Assembly: GCF_002746455.1 (NCBI RefSeq)
Contig: NZ_NWUW01000009.1
Coordinates: forward strand, 1 to 64,000
Reading direction: 5' to 3'
Source of the DNA: Bacillus fungorum
Lineage (GTDB): Bacteria; Bacillota; Bacilli; Bacillales; Bacillaceae_G
Length of the DNA: 64,000 nt
Below are positions 1 to 9,581 of the stretch, piece by piece. The position numbers were made by a program, and so were the translations under genes. The notes beneath the pieces are model-generated. The model searched no databases. It worked only from the letters and a program-made list of their open reading frames with translations, and was not told the DNA's origin. Numbering within the stretch: position 1 is the first letter of the stretch; every line of letters starts with the position of its first letter.

Positions 1-88
1 GACCAAACTTCTCTCGCTAAAGAAAGTTGGCCTATATTTAACTTACCAAATTACAGATGAAATAGAAAGTGAAAATGTCACCTTTTAG
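1..88 (+). CDS. 3' end of an unidentified gene (partial)
   Basis: An open frame enters from the left edge and stops with TAG at 86-88. The readable tail (about 28 residues, ending ESENVTF) looks protein-like, but I cannot assign a family. The stop codon lies in the loop of a perfect hairpin at 71-101. A shorter competing frame stops at 58-60, so the frame choice is uncertain. Confidence 0.3.
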   Translation, partial: TKLLSLKKVGLYLTYQITDEIESENVTF

Positions 89-101
89 GTGACATTTTCA
101 T
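71..101 (+). terminator. Hairpin after the upstream partial gene
   Basis: This is a perfect inverted repeat, with arms around GAAAATGTCACC and its complement and a short loop. The arms are A-rich and T-rich. No clean T-run follows, so termination here is only possible and the stronger hairpin downstream may do the work. Confidence 0.4.
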
Positions 102-129
102 TGACAAAATCTTTTTTCAACAACGTGTA

Positions 130-160
130 AAAAAATCGAGCTACTTAGCTCGATTTTTTT
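130..160. terminator. Bidirectional intrinsic terminator
   Basis: The stem AATCGAGCT is paired across the loop ACTT and flanked by A-run and T-run on either side, so it can stop truA transcription from the right and the partial gene from the left. Confidence 0.85.
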
Positions 161-168
161 ATTTGCCA

Positions 169-906
169 TTAAAACTCAACATGCTCCAAATACAACCCAC
201 TCGCATCAGCAAGGCAGTTAATTTGATTGCGTTGTTTCGCCTCTAAAATGTGTGGAATTGCTTCTGCATCTAATTGTCCTAATCCAACTTCAATTAATGC
301 TCCAACAATTTTTCGTACCATGTTATGGAGGAATCCGTTACCACTTACTCTAATTTGTACAAATCCAGCCTCTTCCATCACTTCAAGTGAATATATTTCT
401 CGAACCATAGACTTTTTCTTTGATTTCGCATTTGAGAAAGCAGTAAAGTCATGTGAACCAACTAAATGTTTCGCAGCTTCTTTCATGTTTTTCACATTTA
501 ATTTTTTACTCACATGCATGCTGTATTTACGCATAAATGGATTCGTATGCTCTTCATTCCAAATCTTATAAAGATATGTTTTTGCTTTAGAATTATAACG
601 AGCATGGAAGCGATCATGTACTTCTTCTACATTCGTAATGCTAATATCATTAGGTAAATATTGATTTAAATATTTTTTCACTTTATGTTCCACTAACTTC
701 TCATCACTTTGAAAGTTAGCAATCTGATTCAAAGCATGTACACCAGCGTCTGTTCTACTACAACCGATAATTTCAATTTCTTTTCCGACCATTTCAGATA
801 TGACACTTTCGATTTTTCCTTGAATCGTATTATCGTTATTACCGAGACGTTGCCATCCTTTAAAACGTGCACCGTCGTACTGAATTGTTAATTTATAATT
901 ATGCAT
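169..906 (-). CDS. truA: tRNA pseudouridine synthase A
   Basis: It isomerises uridines 38-40 in the tRNA anticodon stem-loop. The family signature SRTDAGVH is present, with the catalytic aspartate at about residue 53, as are the N-terminal QYDGARFKGWQ block and the C-terminal GNGFLHNMVR block. The 245-residue length is normal for TruA. I place the start at the internal ATG (904-906), because AAGGAG lies 6 bases before it; an in-frame ATG five codons earlier contains that Shine-Dalgarno within its own coding sequence. It follows rlmD on the same strand with a gap of about 60 bases, so the two RNA-modification genes may be cotranscribed. B. cereus-group genomes usually carry a second truA in the ribosomal protein cluster, so this would be the paralogue. 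Confidence 0.93.
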   Translation of the reverse strand: MHNYKLTIQYDGARFKGWQRLGNNDNTIQGKIESVISEMVGKEIEIIGCSRTDAGVHALNQIANFQSDEKLVEHKVKKYLNQYLPNDISITNVEEVHDRFHARYNSKAKTYLYKIWNEEHTNPFMRKYSMHVSKKLNVKNMKEAAKHLVGSHDFTAFSNAKSKKKSMVREIYSLEVMEEAGFVQIRVSGNGFLHNMVRKIVGALIEVGLGQLDAEAIPHILEAKQRNQINCLADASGLYLEHVEF

Positions 907-962
907 AATATTCTCCTTCATAGAAAATATTCCCCCATAACATGAGGGAATATGAATACACT

Positions 963-2342
963 TTACTTTCTAACAAGCTTCACTACATTTTCTACATGAG
1001 CTGTGTGCGGGAACATATCAACTGGTTGTACATATTCCACTTCATAGCTCTTCATTAATGCTTGTACATCACGTGCTAATGAAGAAGGATTACACGATAC
1101 GTAAACAACTTGTTTCGGCTTCACTTTTAAAATTGTTTCCAATAATTTATCATCGCAACCTGTACGTGGTGGATCGACAACAATTACATCTGGACGCCAT
1201 CCTTCTTTTACCCATTTTGGTAACCATTGTTCAGCTTTACCTGCTTCATATTTCGTATTTGTAAATCCGTGACGCTTCGCATTTTTTCTTGCATCTGCAA
1301 TTGCTTCTGGAATTACATCCATACCACGTACTTCCGCTGCATCATTTGCAAGCCAAAGACCGATTGTACCGACGCCACAATACGCATCTACAATTTTCTC
1401 ATTGCCTGTTAAAGCAGCGGCTTTTTTCGCTTCATTATATAGTACAACTGTTTGTTCTGGATTCAACTGGAAGAATGCACGTGCTGATAATTCAAATGAT
1501 AAATCACCAAGTGTTTCTTGAATTACTTCTTTTCCAGCTAATTTAAATGTTTTATCACCGAAAATAACAGATGTTTTACGCCAGTTTACATTTTGCATAA
1601 TTGATTTAACAGCTGGCATCTGTTTTTGTACTTCTGCAATAAATTGTTCTTTGTTTGGCAACTCTTCTTTTGTTGTAATAAGTGTAACTTGTACTTCCCC
1701 TGTTTGAACTGCAGTACGTGTCACAATTGTACGTACTAAACCTTTTTGTTTTTTCTCATTGTAAATAGAAACATTTAATTTTTCTAAAATACGTCTTACA
1801 ACTTTTGTCGCTTCATTCGTTGCTTTATGTTGAATCATACAATGAGCAATATCAATTAACTGATGTGAGTTTTGTTTATATAGCCCTGTAATAACTTTTT
1901 CATCTTTACGCCCCACTTGTAATTGACTCTTATTGCGATAATGCCATGGATTTTCCATGCCAAGTGTTGGACGAATTTTCTCTTCCATACTGTTTTTCAT
2001 GTACTTCTCAAATGCTTGTACAACGATATCACGCTTTTGATTCAATTGTTCTTTATAATCTAAATGTTGCAATTGGCAACCGCCACACTCCTCATATACT
2101 GGACACGGTGCTTTCACACGATGTGGTGAAGCTTTACGAACTTTTTTCACTTTCGCTTCAGCGAAGCCACGCTGAATTTTCGTCGTTTCTGCAACAACTT
2201 CTTCTCCTGGTAATGCCCCTGGAATGAAAACAACTTGTCTCTTAAAATAACCAACGCCTTCTCCGTTAATCCCAAGACGTTTAATTGTCACAGGAAACGT
2301 TTGACCAACTTCCAACTTACTCTCATGTTGCTTTTGTATCAT
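963..2342 (-). CDS. rlmD: 23S rRNA (uracil-5-)-methyltransferase, RumA/TrmA family
   Basis: This SAM-dependent enzyme makes 5-methyluridine in 23S rRNA. An N-terminal TRAM domain (about residues 10-70) is followed by three cysteines (C80, C86, C89) and a fourth at C168, the pattern that binds the 4Fe-4S cluster in RumA. The Rossmann motif [10 protein letters not shown], the motif VVDPPRTGC and the nucleophile in YVSCNPSSL (C417) are all present. The length of 459 residues matches the Bacillus YefA (RlmCD) group. B. subtilis YefA methylates both U747 and U1939, and the sequence does not say which site or sites this copy uses, so the symbol is approximate. GAGGTG precedes the ATG by 5 bases. 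It starts 10 bases after alkA ends, suggesting an alkA-rlmD-truA transcript. Confidence 0.9.
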   Translation of the reverse strand: MIQKQHESKLEVGQTFPVTIKRLGINGEGVGYFKRQVVFIPGALPGEEVVAETTKIQRGFAEAKVKKVRKASPHRVKAPCPVYEECGGCQLQHLDYKEQLNQKRDIVVQAFEKYMKNSMEEKIRPTLGMENPWHYRNKSQLQVGRKDEKVITGLYKQNSHQLIDIAHCMIQHKATNEATKVVRRILEKLNVSIYNEKKQKGLVRTIVTRTAVQTGEVQVTLITTKEELPNKEQFIAEVQKQMPAVKSIMQNVNWRKTSVIFGDKTFKLAGKEVIQETLGDLSFELSARAFFQLNPEQTVVLYNEAKKAAALTGNEKIVDAYCGVGTIGLWLANDAAEVRGMDVIPEAIADARKNAKRHGFTNTKYEAGKAEQWLPKWVKEGWRPDVIVVDPPRTGCDDKLLETILKVKPKQVVYVSCNPSSLARDVQALMKSYEVEYVQPVDMFPHTAHVENVVKLVRK

Positions 2343-2352
2343 TATTACACCT

Positions 2353-3216
2353 CTACTCTATACTTTTCCATAAATATAACGCTGCATAACTGCAGTATGG
2401 TTCACACTCTTGTTTCACTTTTTCTAAAAATGCATCATCAGGTTTATCCTCTAATCGAAATATCCCTTGTACTGCACGCTGAATCCCAATGTCCGCTTTC
2501 GGAAACATATTTTTCCGTCCAAGCCCAAACATTAAAAAATTTTGCACTGTCCATGTACCAATCCCTCTAATTGGTAACAATTGTGCTGAAACCTCTTCTT
2601 CCGCCCTGGTTTCTATACTCGCTAAGTCTAATGTACCGCTGACAATACTTCGACCTAATCCTACTATATATTCAGCCTTTCGTTGACTAAACTTCTGCTC
2701 TCTCAATTCTTCTATTGAAATATTTGCTACTATTTCCGGAGTGGGGAAAAAGAATACACCGTTCTTCTCTGTTCCATATCGTTTCACAAACTGTTCTGTT
2801 AATACAGTAGCAAATTTCAAATTTATCTGTTGATGAATGATACAGCGAAGAAGACAAGCAAAATAATCAAATTCTAAAATAATTGGAGTATAAGCATATG
2901 TTTCAAATAGTGGACGTAATGATGTGTTTAAAAAATGATTTTGTATATCTTGAAACGGTTCATTCCAATGAAAAATGGCCCTCATTCGTTTCATGACTTT
3001 CTCTGGATCTCCTGTCTGACTAGAAATCCAAAACTGTGGATTTTGAACAGTACCAATCCCTTGCAGGCGAACAACAATCTGTTCCTCGTCTATACAAAGC
3101 GGGACATAAATAACTTTCTCATCTAATTGAATGACGTTAAGAGGATCAAAAGATAAACGTTTTAATACTTCTTCAAAATGATACGGATACTCTAACGTAA
3201 CATGTTCGCTCCACAT
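2353..3216 (-). CDS. alkA: DNA-3-methyladenine glycosylase II (AlkA family)
   Basis: It is a base-excision repair glycosylase that removes alkylated purines. A helix-hairpin-helix segment around [13 protein letters not shown] is followed by the catalytic aspartate in PKADIGIQ (about residue 242), the family hallmark. An N-terminal domain of about 100 residues precedes it. The chosen ATG (3214-3216) is 11 bases after AAAGGA. The ATG four codons upstream abuts that same sequence with no spacer and is less likely. The gene is monocistronic or the first gene of an alkA-rlmD-truA run. Confidence 0.88.
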   Translation of the reverse strand: MWSEHVTLEYPYHFEEVLKRLSFDPLNVIQLDEKVIYVPLCIDEEQIVVRLQGIGTVQNPQFWISSQTGDPEKVMKRMRAIFHWNEPFQDIQNHFLNTSLRPLFETYAYTPIILEFDYFACLLRCIIHQQINLKFATVLTEQFVKRYGTEKNGVFFFPTPEIVANISIEELREQKFSQRKAEYIVGLGRSIVSGTLDLASIETRAEEEVSAQLLPIRGIGTWTVQNFLMFGLGRKNMFPKADIGIQRAVQGIFRLEDKPDDAFLEKVKQECEPYCSYAALYLWKSIE

Positions 3217-3256
3217 ACGTTTCCCCATCCTTTTTACACATCATTATAGCATGAGA

Positions 3257-3283
3257 AAACCGCAAGCATACATGCTTACGGTT
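3257..3283 (-). terminator. Terminator of pdaA
   Basis: The hairpin AACCG(T)AAGCAT / ATGCTT(G)CGGTT overlaps the pdaA stop codon and is followed on the minus strand by a short T-rich tract. One internal mismatch weakens it. Confidence 0.6.
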
Positions 3284-4058
3284 GATTGCTTTTTACTAAG
3301 TCATCTAGACTTTTAAAATGATACCCTTTCTCGCGCAAATCATCAATGATTTTCGCAAGTGCTTCTGCATTATCTTTTGATATCGCATGAAGTAATAAAA
3401 TAGATCCCGGATGAATCATCGTCATGACATTATTATGTGCATATTGCCATCCTCTTTGCTCGTCCACTTTCCAATCCAAAAATGCAAGTGACCAAAATAC
3501 ATTATAATAGCCCATTTCTTTCGTAAGAGCTAACGTTCTTTCACTGAACACGCCTCGCGGAGGGCGTACATATTTCACTTCTTTTTGCCCCGTTACTTTT
3601 TTAATTTCCTCTGTTACACTCGTTAATTCTTCACGAAGTTTCGCATCATTTACCGTTGTAAAATCAGGATGACTCCATGAGTGGTTTCCAATGATATGCC
3701 CTTCATCCTTCATTCTTAACAATAAATCTTTTTGTGTTTTAATATAATGCCCCGTTACAAAGAAAGTTGCTGGTACTTTTTTCTCTTTTAGTACATCTAA
3801 GATTTTCCCTGTGTATCCATTCTCATATCCATTATCAAATGTTAAATAAATATCTTTTTTCTTCGTATCTCCTAAATAAAACCCGCCATTTTTTTGTAGT
3901 AAATCTGTATATAACTTTCCTGCATCTGGTACTGTTTCATTTTTAGGACGCGGGATTCCCCAGTTATGTGGAGTATTTGTATAAGCTAATGCTGAAACTG
4001 GAACAAGTGCCATCATAATTGAAAAAATGAGACCGACATATAACCATTTATATTTCAT
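3276..4058 (-). CDS. pdaA: PdaA-type polysaccharide deacetylase (muramic-delta-lactam pathway)
   Basis: It has a signal peptide or membrane anchor (residues 1-25, hydrophobic, ending ALA) followed by a NodB-type carbohydrate esterase 4 domain. The first catalytic motif reads TFDNGYENG, the variant found in B. subtilis PdaA in place of the usual TFDDGP. HSWSHPD supplies the metal-binding histidines, and RPPRGVFS and LLLHAIS are the third and fifth motifs. In B. subtilis this family N-deacetylates muramic acid to make the muramic-delta-lactam of the spore cortex needed for germination, so forespore expression is expected by homology. The start at the second ATG (4056-4058) is set by GGAAAGGAG seven bases upstream. 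The protein is 260 residues. Confidence 0.88.
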   Translation of the reverse strand: MKYKWLYVGLIFSIMMALVPVSALAYTNTPHNWGIPRPKNETVPDAGKLYTDLLQKNGGFYLGDTKKKDIYLTFDNGYENGYTGKILDVLKEKKVPATFFVTGHYIKTQKDLLLRMKDEGHIIGNHSWSHPDFTTVNDAKLREELTSVTEEIKKVTGQKEVKYVRPPRGVFSERTLALTKEMGYYNVFWSLAFLDWKVDEQRGWQYAHNNVMTMIHPGSILLLHAISKDNAEALAKIIDDLREKGYHFKSLDDLVKSNQP

Positions 4059-4149
4059 AAATAGTCTCCTTTCCATATATAATCGTACTTGTAGTTTCTG
4101 TCGCTATGTATTCTTTCATGCTGAGCATGTTTTTCTATATATACCAAAA

Positions 4150-4182
4150 AAATGCATCTCGAATGATTCGAGATGCATTTTT
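4150..4182. terminator. Palindromic terminator between pdaA and fumarase
   Basis: A 14-bp perfect stem (AAATGCATCTCGAA) with a 3-base loop is flanked by A and T tracts. It terminates the fumarase transcript on the minus strand just after its stop codon. Confidence 0.85.
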
Positions 4183-4184
4183 GT

Positions 4185-5705
4185 TTACTTAAATACTGGC
4201 TCTTTAAAGCTCGCTAATTTTTCAAGTGATGTTTTATCAACATCTGCATGTAAGCTATTACCATGAGAATCCATCGTTACAACTGCTTTAAATCCATCGA
4301 TACGTAAATGCCACATTGCCTCTGGAATACCAAATTGTAAGAAATCAACAGCTTTCACTTCTTTAATACATTCAGCATAATATTGCGCTGCACCACCGAT
4401 TGCGTTTAAATATACACCGCCGTGTTCTTCTAAAGCCGCTAATGTTTTCGCACCCATACCGCCTTTACCAATGACAGCGCGAATACCGAATTTCTTCATA
4501 ATATCGCCTTGGTACGGTTCTTCACGAATACTTGTCGTTGGACCTGCCGCTTTAATTTGCCAATTGTCATTTTCATCTTTCACAACAACTGGACCACAGT
4601 GGTAAATAATTTGTCCATTTAAATCTACTGGACAATCGTTATCCATTAAATGCTTATGGATTGCGTCACGACCTGTATACATCATGCCATTAATTGTTAC
4701 AACATCACCAACGCGGAGTTCACGAATTTGCTCTTCTGTAATTGGTGCTTGTAATACAATCTCACGTTGCTCTGTTTTTTCTTGTACTTCATGCTGAAGT
4801 GTATCTTCACCTTCTTGATATAGCCAATCCATAATATCTCCTGTTTCAGGATGGATTGTTACGCCAAGGCGGCGATATGCCCAGCAATTATACGCCACAG
4901 ATACGTAGAAGCTAGCTGGCAGACGGTTATACACACCAATTTTACAGCCAAGTAAAGTTGTTTCTCCGCCAAATCCCATCGTACCAATGCCAAGCTTATT
5001 CGCATTTTCTAATACGTACTCTTCAAGTTGTTGTAACTCTGGGATTGGATTGATATCATCTAATGTACGGAATAATTGATTTTTTGCTAATTCGTAACCT
5101 GATGTGCGGTCTCCCCCGATACCAACACCAATTACACCTGCACTACACCCTTGACCTTGTGCTTGATATACTGCATGAAGAAGGCATTTACGAATCCCTT
5201 CTAAATCACGGCCTGCGCGTCCAAGTCCTTCTAATTCACACGGTAAGCTATACTGAATATTTTTATTCTCACAGCCACCACCCTTTAGAATTAAACGTGC
5301 ATCAATATAATCTTTTTCCCATTGTTCAAACTTAATAACCGGTGTACCTGGCCCTAAATTATTTCCACTATTGTCTCCAAAAAGAGAATCAACAGAATTG
5401 GGACGAAGTTTACCATCTTTTGTCGCCCGCTCAAGCGCATTATAGATAGCCTCCTTCAACTTTAATTGATTCACACCAACTGGTGTATAAATTTTAAACG
5501 TTGGCATCCCTGTATCTTGGCAAATTGGTGAGATGTTATCATCAGCCATTTTAATATTATTCGTAATGGTGCCAAGTGCCATCGCAGAACGAGTCCCTGC
5601 ATTTTCTCGCTCTTTCGCTTGTTGTATCGCACGACGAACATCTTTCGGTAAGTTCGTTGACGTTTCAACAATTAGTTGATACATGCTTTCTTGAAGCTTT
5701 TCCAT
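4185..5705 (-). CDS. fumA: Fumarate hydratase class I (Fe-S dependent)
   Basis: It interconverts fumarate and malate in the TCA cycle with an oxygen-sensitive 4Fe-4S cluster. The N-terminal alpha-type domain contains ICQDTGMPTF and GGGCENKN, both with cysteines of the cluster, and GETTLLGCKIG. The C-terminal beta-type domain begins near residue 320 (REIVLQAPI) and has GKGGMG and GGAAQYYAE. The fused length of 506 residues fits the single-chain class I enzymes. The start at 5703-5705 has GGGGGAAG five bases upstream; an ATG 11 codons earlier has no site. It is monocistronic, bounded by a terminator. A separate class II fumarase elsewhere in the genome is usual for Bacillus, but that cannot be seen here. 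Confidence 0.92.
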   Translation of the reverse strand: MEKLQESMYQLIVETSTNLPKDVRRAIQQAKERENAGTRSAMALGTITNNIKMADDNISPICQDTGMPTFKIYTPVGVNQLKLKEAIYNALERATKDGKLRPNSVDSLFGDNSGNNLGPGTPVIKFEQWEKDYIDARLILKGGGCENKNIQYSLPCELEGLGRAGRDLEGIRKCLLHAVYQAQGQGCSAGVIGVGIGGDRTSGYELAKNQLFRTLDDINPIPELQQLEEYVLENANKLGIGTMGFGGETTLLGCKIGVYNRLPASFYVSVAYNCWAYRRLGVTIHPETGDIMDWLYQEGEDTLQHEVQEKTEQREIVLQAPITEEQIRELRVGDVVTINGMMYTGRDAIHKHLMDNDCPVDLNGQIIYHCGPVVVKDENDNWQIKAAGPTTSIREEPYQGDIMKKFGIRAVIGKGGMGAKTLAALEEHGGVYLNAIGGAAQYYAECIKEVKAVDFLQFGIPEAMWHLRIDGFKAVVTMDSHGNSLHADVDKTSLEKLASFKEPVFK

Positions 5706-5870
5706 TGTTACTTCCCCCTCAATTGTGAACGCTACCAAAACGTTATGAGATGAAATCCCATTGTTATGCTCTTCAGCTTTTTATTTGTTTCACGCTATTA
5801 AAGCATAGATGAAATTTTTCACAACTTGATTATACCTTTTTTTCTATCGTCCTTCTATTATCCTTACAGA

Positions 5871-5903
5871 AAAAGGCTGCCAATTTTGTATTGGCAGCCT
5901 TTT
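5871..5903. terminator. Terminator after the SE1561-family gene
   Basis: A 14-bp stem (AAAAGGCTGCCAAT) closes a 5-base loop and ends in T4; it lies 8 bases beyond the stop codon of the minus-strand gene. Confidence 0.85.
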
Positions 5904-5910
5904 TAATATA

Positions 5911-6093
5911 TTATTCGTCTTTTTTAAATTGCTCACATTTTAATTCTAATTCATCTAACATCGCAAGAAGACGATCTACATCTTCTAACTCTACTTCTTC
6001 AGGTTCAATTGTATCAATTACTTCAATGAACATATTTAAACGTTCCTTTAAATATACTAATTGTGTATCTTTATCTTGAATTGCTTTTCCCAT
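5911..6093 (-). CDS. SE1561-family small acidic protein
   Basis: This 60-residue protein is highly charged and predicted to be helical (MGKAIQDKDTQ at the start, LLAMLDELELKCEQF near the end). It matches my memory of the SE1561 family of short, conserved Firmicute proteins with no known function. AAAGGAG lies 10 bases before the ATG. It is flanked by its own terminator and stands alone between fumarase and the divergent yfkAB. No signal peptide, membrane segment or metal motif is visible; a coiled-coil adaptor is possible but is only a guess. Confidence 0.8.
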   Translation of the reverse strand: MGKAIQDKDTQLVYLKERLNMFIEVIDTIEPEEVELEDVDRLLAMLDELELKCEQFKKDE

Positions 6094-6306
6094 GAAGGCA
6101 CTCTCCTTTTAATTCGAGTTGCTTTTATTATACCGCAAAAATGATTGCTATGGGCATGAAATTTCATCAATTTTGTCACGGTTATTCGCTATAATGTAAG
6201 CCCTCTCTCTTTTTCCGCTAAAAAGTTTCGCTTTATAAAAAGCACATATTCTTCTATTATAGAGAATGGACAAATTGTTATTTCAATAGTCAAAGGAGTA
6301 TTTCAT

Positions 6307-7434
6307 ATGACGATATCACAAAAAATGAAGCCGATTACTCCTTCTTACGATCCATGGGAAGCGTATATGGACCTTGAAGAGTACGGCAAACTACTATTAA
6401 CAAATGTTGAATTTACAACGACGACGTTATGCAATATGCGCTGTGAGCATTGCGCTGTTGGTTACACGTTACAGCCGAAAGACCCGAATCCGCTTCCGAT
6501 GGATCTTTTATTAAAACGATTAGATGAGATTCCTCATTTACGTTCTTTAAGCATTACTGGCGGAGAACCTATGCTTTCAAAAAAATCCGTCGACAACTAT
6601 GTAACACCACTCTTAAAATATGCCCATGAACGAGGCGTTCGCACTCAAATCAACTCAAACTTAACTATAGATTTAGCACGTTACGAACAAATTATTCCTT
6701 ACTTAGACGTATTGCATATATCTCATAACTGGGGAACAATTGACGACTTCGTTGAAGGTGGATTTGCAATGATGGAGCGTAAACCTACGTATGAACAACG
6801 TGCTAAATTATTTGAACGCATGATTACAAATAGTAAGGCTCTATCAGATGCAGGTGTACTTGTATCAGCCGAAACGATGCTGAATAAACGAACTCTGCCA
6901 CACATTGAACATATTCATCGTCAAATCGTTGACGAAATGGGATGTAAACGTCATGAGGTTCACCCAATGTATCCAAGTGACTTCGCGAGTAATCTAGAGA
7001 TTTTAACAAAAGCTGAAATTCGGGATGCAATTGAGCATTTACTAGAAATTCGCGATGAAAATGTATGGATGTTATTTGGAACTTTACCTTTCTATGCTTG
7101 TAGCGATGACGAACGAGATATTGCCACATTTAAAAAATTACAAGAGAGCAAAAATGTCACAGTTCGTAATGATCCAGATGGCCGTTCTCGTTTAAATGTA
7201 AATATTTTCGATGGAAATATTATTGTAACGGACTTTGGTGATGTTCCACTTCTAGGAAACATACAAACAAACACGTTACAAGAAGCGTATGAAAAATGGA
7301 GCGCTTCAAAAACAGCAAAATCATTAAGCTGTCACTGTCCTGCAGTAAAATGTCTTGGACCGAATGTTCTTGTAAAAAACAGCTACTATCCGACAGAAGA
7401 TTTCTTATCAAAAACAGCAAATATTACATTATAA
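6307..7434 (+). CDS. yfkAB: Radical SAM / CxCxxxxC motif protein YfkAB
   Basis: The radical-SAM cluster motif CNMRCEHC (C42, C46, C49) sits early in the protein, followed by the SITGGEPM glycine-rich SAM-binding motif. The C-terminal CHCPAVKC (about residues 342-349) is the CxCxxxxC signature that defines the YfkAB family and suggests a second metal centre. The substrate is unknown. AAAGGAG lies 8 bases before the ATG. In some Bacillus genomes this reading frame is split into yfkA and yfkB; here it is a single intact 375-residue frame. It converges on yfkD, and both share a terminator. Confidence 0.9.
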   Translation: MTISQKMKPITPSYDPWEAYMDLEEYGKLLLTNVEFTTTTLCNMRCEHCAVGYTLQPKDPNPLPMDLLLKRLDEIPHLRSLSITGGEPMLSKKSVDNYVTPLLKYAHERGVRTQINSNLTIDLARYEQIIPYLDVLHISHNWGTIDDFVEGGFAMMERKPTYEQRAKLFERMITNSKALSDAGVLVSAETMLNKRTLPHIEHIHRQIVDEMGCKRHEVHPMYPSDFASNLEILTKAEIRDAIEHLLEIRDENVWMLFGTLPFYACSDDERDIATFKKLQESKNVTVRNDPDGRSRLNVNIFDGNIIVTDFGDVPLLGNIQTNTLQEAYEKWSASKTAKSLSCHCPAVKCLGPNVLVKNSYYPTEDFLSKTANITL

Positions 7435-7438
7435 AAAA

Positions 7439-7464
7439 ACGTCAGCTTATAAGCTGACGTCTTT
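7439..7464. terminator. Shared terminator yfkAB / yfkD
   Basis: The palindrome ACGTCAGCTTA followed by its complement, with A- and T-runs on both sides, lies between convergent genes. Confidence 0.85.
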
Positions 7465-7469
7465 TTATG

Positions 7470-8267
7470 TTATTGCGAGTGAGAAGAAGAAATGAATTTA
7501 AAATACAAATGATCATGAATTGGAATAGCAGCTCCAATTCCTTGAGAAGTAATATTTTTTACAACAAGCCTTTTTTGATTTCCCTTTAACACAAGATACA
7601 CTTCTCCAAATGTTACTTTGCCTTTTTCATTTACGGCTGGTGTATAAGCATACAAATATCCAAGTTGACTCGGACTAATATTATACACGCGATCATGTCC
7701 AGTACCATAACCAATGGTCGTTTTAAATGAAAGGGGCAATTGTACTTTTTCAAGAGCTTTGAGAAGCATCATTTTTTTCACATCTACCGCATCTTTCATA
7801 TCTGCTGTTAAATCACCCTCAACCGTCTTTTGCGTTTCTTGCTTATAGCGAAGTGGATATAAACGGTCTCCTCCGCGATTATCGTACACATTTCGATTTA
7901 CTTGTTTATATTCCCAATTAATCGATGTATCAACCGATTCATAATGTAAAGCCCATTGCCCTAAATAAATTTTCGCTCGGTACCCTACCGCAAGCGGCGC
8001 ATTCGAAATTGTCGTTTCGTTAAACATTCGAATTAAGTCCGGATTTTCAATTTTAATATTTGCTGTTTTCAATAATTCTTGAGCAAACTTACTCGGCTGT
8101 AAACGCGGTAAATCTTGCGCATCATTTGGAAATGTATTGTCTTTAGAAATATTTAAAACAGATGAAGGCATTTTTGTTTTTACCGTTGTCTTTGCAAAAC
8201 TCATGTTAGGAAATAATAGAATAAACGAGACCATAGTTGAAAGACATATGCTGTATACTCGTTTCAC
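7470..8267 (-). CDS. yfkD: YfkD-like secreted protein
   Basis: A 25-residue signal peptide (MKRVYSICLS start, cleavage likely after SFAK) precedes a soluble domain of about 240 residues with no recognisable catalytic motif. I assign it to the YfkD family from its sequence character and its position between yfkAB and yfkE, the same order as in B. subtilis. The start codon is GTG (8265-8267), with GGAAGGAG eight bases upstream. The function is unknown; an extracytoplasmic location follows from the signal peptide. Confidence 0.82.
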   Translation of the reverse strand: MKRVYSICLSTMVSFILLFPNMSFAKTTVKTKMPSSVLNISKDNTFPNDAQDLPRLQPSKFAQELLKTANIKIENPDLIRMFNETTISNAPLAVGYRAKIYLGQWALHYESVDTSINWEYKQVNRNVYDNRGGDRLYPLRYKQETQKTVEGDLTADMKDAVDVKKMMLLKALEKVQLPLSFKTTIGYGTGHDRVYNISPSQLGYLYAYTPAVNEKGKVTFGEVYLVLKGNQKRLVVKNITSQGIGAAIPIHDHLYFKFISSSHSQ

Positions 8268-8346
8268 CTGTGTGGCTCCTTCCTACGTAAAGGTATATAC
8301 TACTTTGTTTATTGTTTTCTCTGGGCACAATTGTTATGCCTATTTT

Positions 8347-9402
8347 TCATAATAAATAAAAACCAATTCCCATAATGACATACGCCGCTAATAAAGTACC
8401 GCCTTCAAACCAGTTTGTATCTCCATCATTTGAAATCGCAATCGTTAAGAAAACAGCTGTAATCATAGAAACAAGTTCTGGTATTGTAAATACTAAAGGC
8501 ATCCTTTGCGTGAAGAACATAGAAAGTAGTACTAATACAGGAGCAACAAACATAGCAATTTGTAACGTAGAACCTATTGCAATTTCCACTGCAATATTTA
8601 CTTTATTTTTATAGGCCATAATAATTGCAGATGCATGTTCCGCTGCATTCCCAACAATTGCAACGATAATAACCCCTATAAATAATTCTGACCAACCAAA
8701 TGATTTTGCAACTGTCTCAAATGTATGCACGAGCGCCTCTGATACATAAGCTACCGCAATTGTCGCTATTGCTAAAATGAGTAGTGCTTTACCTTTTGAC
8801 CACTCTGGTTCTTCCTCATGAGCGACTTCATCACTTTTATGTTGATATACACCGCGGTGCGTAACTAACTTAAATAGCAATGCAGCAAGGTACATAATAA
8901 TCATAATAATAGAAACACCAATACTTAATTGGTACGTCTTTCCAGCATCCATCTTCATTGAAAAAATCTCTGGAATAACAAAAGCTACTACTACAGCAAA
9001 GATTAATAAAGCTGAATTATGCCTTGCATCATACACATTAAAACTTTGTCTTTTGTATTTGAGCCCTCCTACAAAGAAGGATAGCCCTCCTACTAATAAT
9101 AAATTTCCAAGTACAGAACCCGTTAAAGAGGCTAACACCACCTCAATTAATCCTGCTTGAAGTGCAAAAATTGAAATGATTAGTTCAACAGCATTACCGA
9201 AAGTAGCATTTAATAATCCACCTATTCTAGGACCAGATACAATTGCCAAACTTTCTGTCGCTCTCCCCATAAAACCCGCTAATGCGATAATCGTAATGCA
9301 ATACACAGCGAACATAATTGTTTGAGGCCAATGAAGCGTTTTTCCAAGTACAGAAAGTGGTACCCCAATCAGCGCTACTATAAGAAATATTTTATTAAAC
9401 AT
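8347..9402 (-). CDS. yfkE: Calcium/proton antiporter, CaCA family (YfkE/ChaA)
   Basis: It is an integral membrane exchanger with about 11 hydrophobic segments. The two inverted alpha-repeats carry GNAVEL (residues 69-74) and GNAAEH (251-256), whose glutamates coordinate the cation in CAX-type exchangers. An acidic cytosolic loop (HKSDEVAHEEEPE) separates the halves. I choose the ATG at 9400-9402 because GGAAGG lies 9 bases before it; upstream in-frame ATGs have no suitable site, and an N-terminal extension would add an arginine-rich stretch before the first membrane helix. It ends about 80 bases before yfkD and is probably cotranscribed with it. Confidence 0.9.
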   Translation of the reverse strand: MFNKIFLIVALIGVPLSVLGKTLHWPQTIMFAVYCITIIALAGFMGRATESLAIVSGPRIGGLLNATFGNAVELIISIFALQAGLIEVVLASLTGSVLGNLLLVGGLSFFVGGLKYKRQSFNVYDARHNSALLIFAVVVAFVIPEIFSMKMDAGKTYQLSIGVSIIMIIMYLAALLFKLVTHRGVYQHKSDEVAHEEEPEWSKGKALLILAIATIAVAYVSEALVHTFETVAKSFGWSELFIGVIIVAIVGNAAEHASAIIMAYKNKVNIAVEIAIGSTLQIAMFVAPVLVLLSMFFTQRMPLVFTIPELVSMITAVFLTIAISNDGDTNWFEGGTLLAAYVIMGIGFYLL

Positions 9403-9581
9403 GCTTTCCATCCTTCCATCGTATGTATTTCTCCTCGATATTATTATTATTCTTCTCCTAACTTGTCCCATTTCATCACAATTACGTTTAAAAAATCGGA
9501 TTGAAGAAAACAGTATGAAAGATATTTAAATTATCTTGTTTAAACAGACAGAATTATAAATTGTGAAAAGGGGTTAAAATT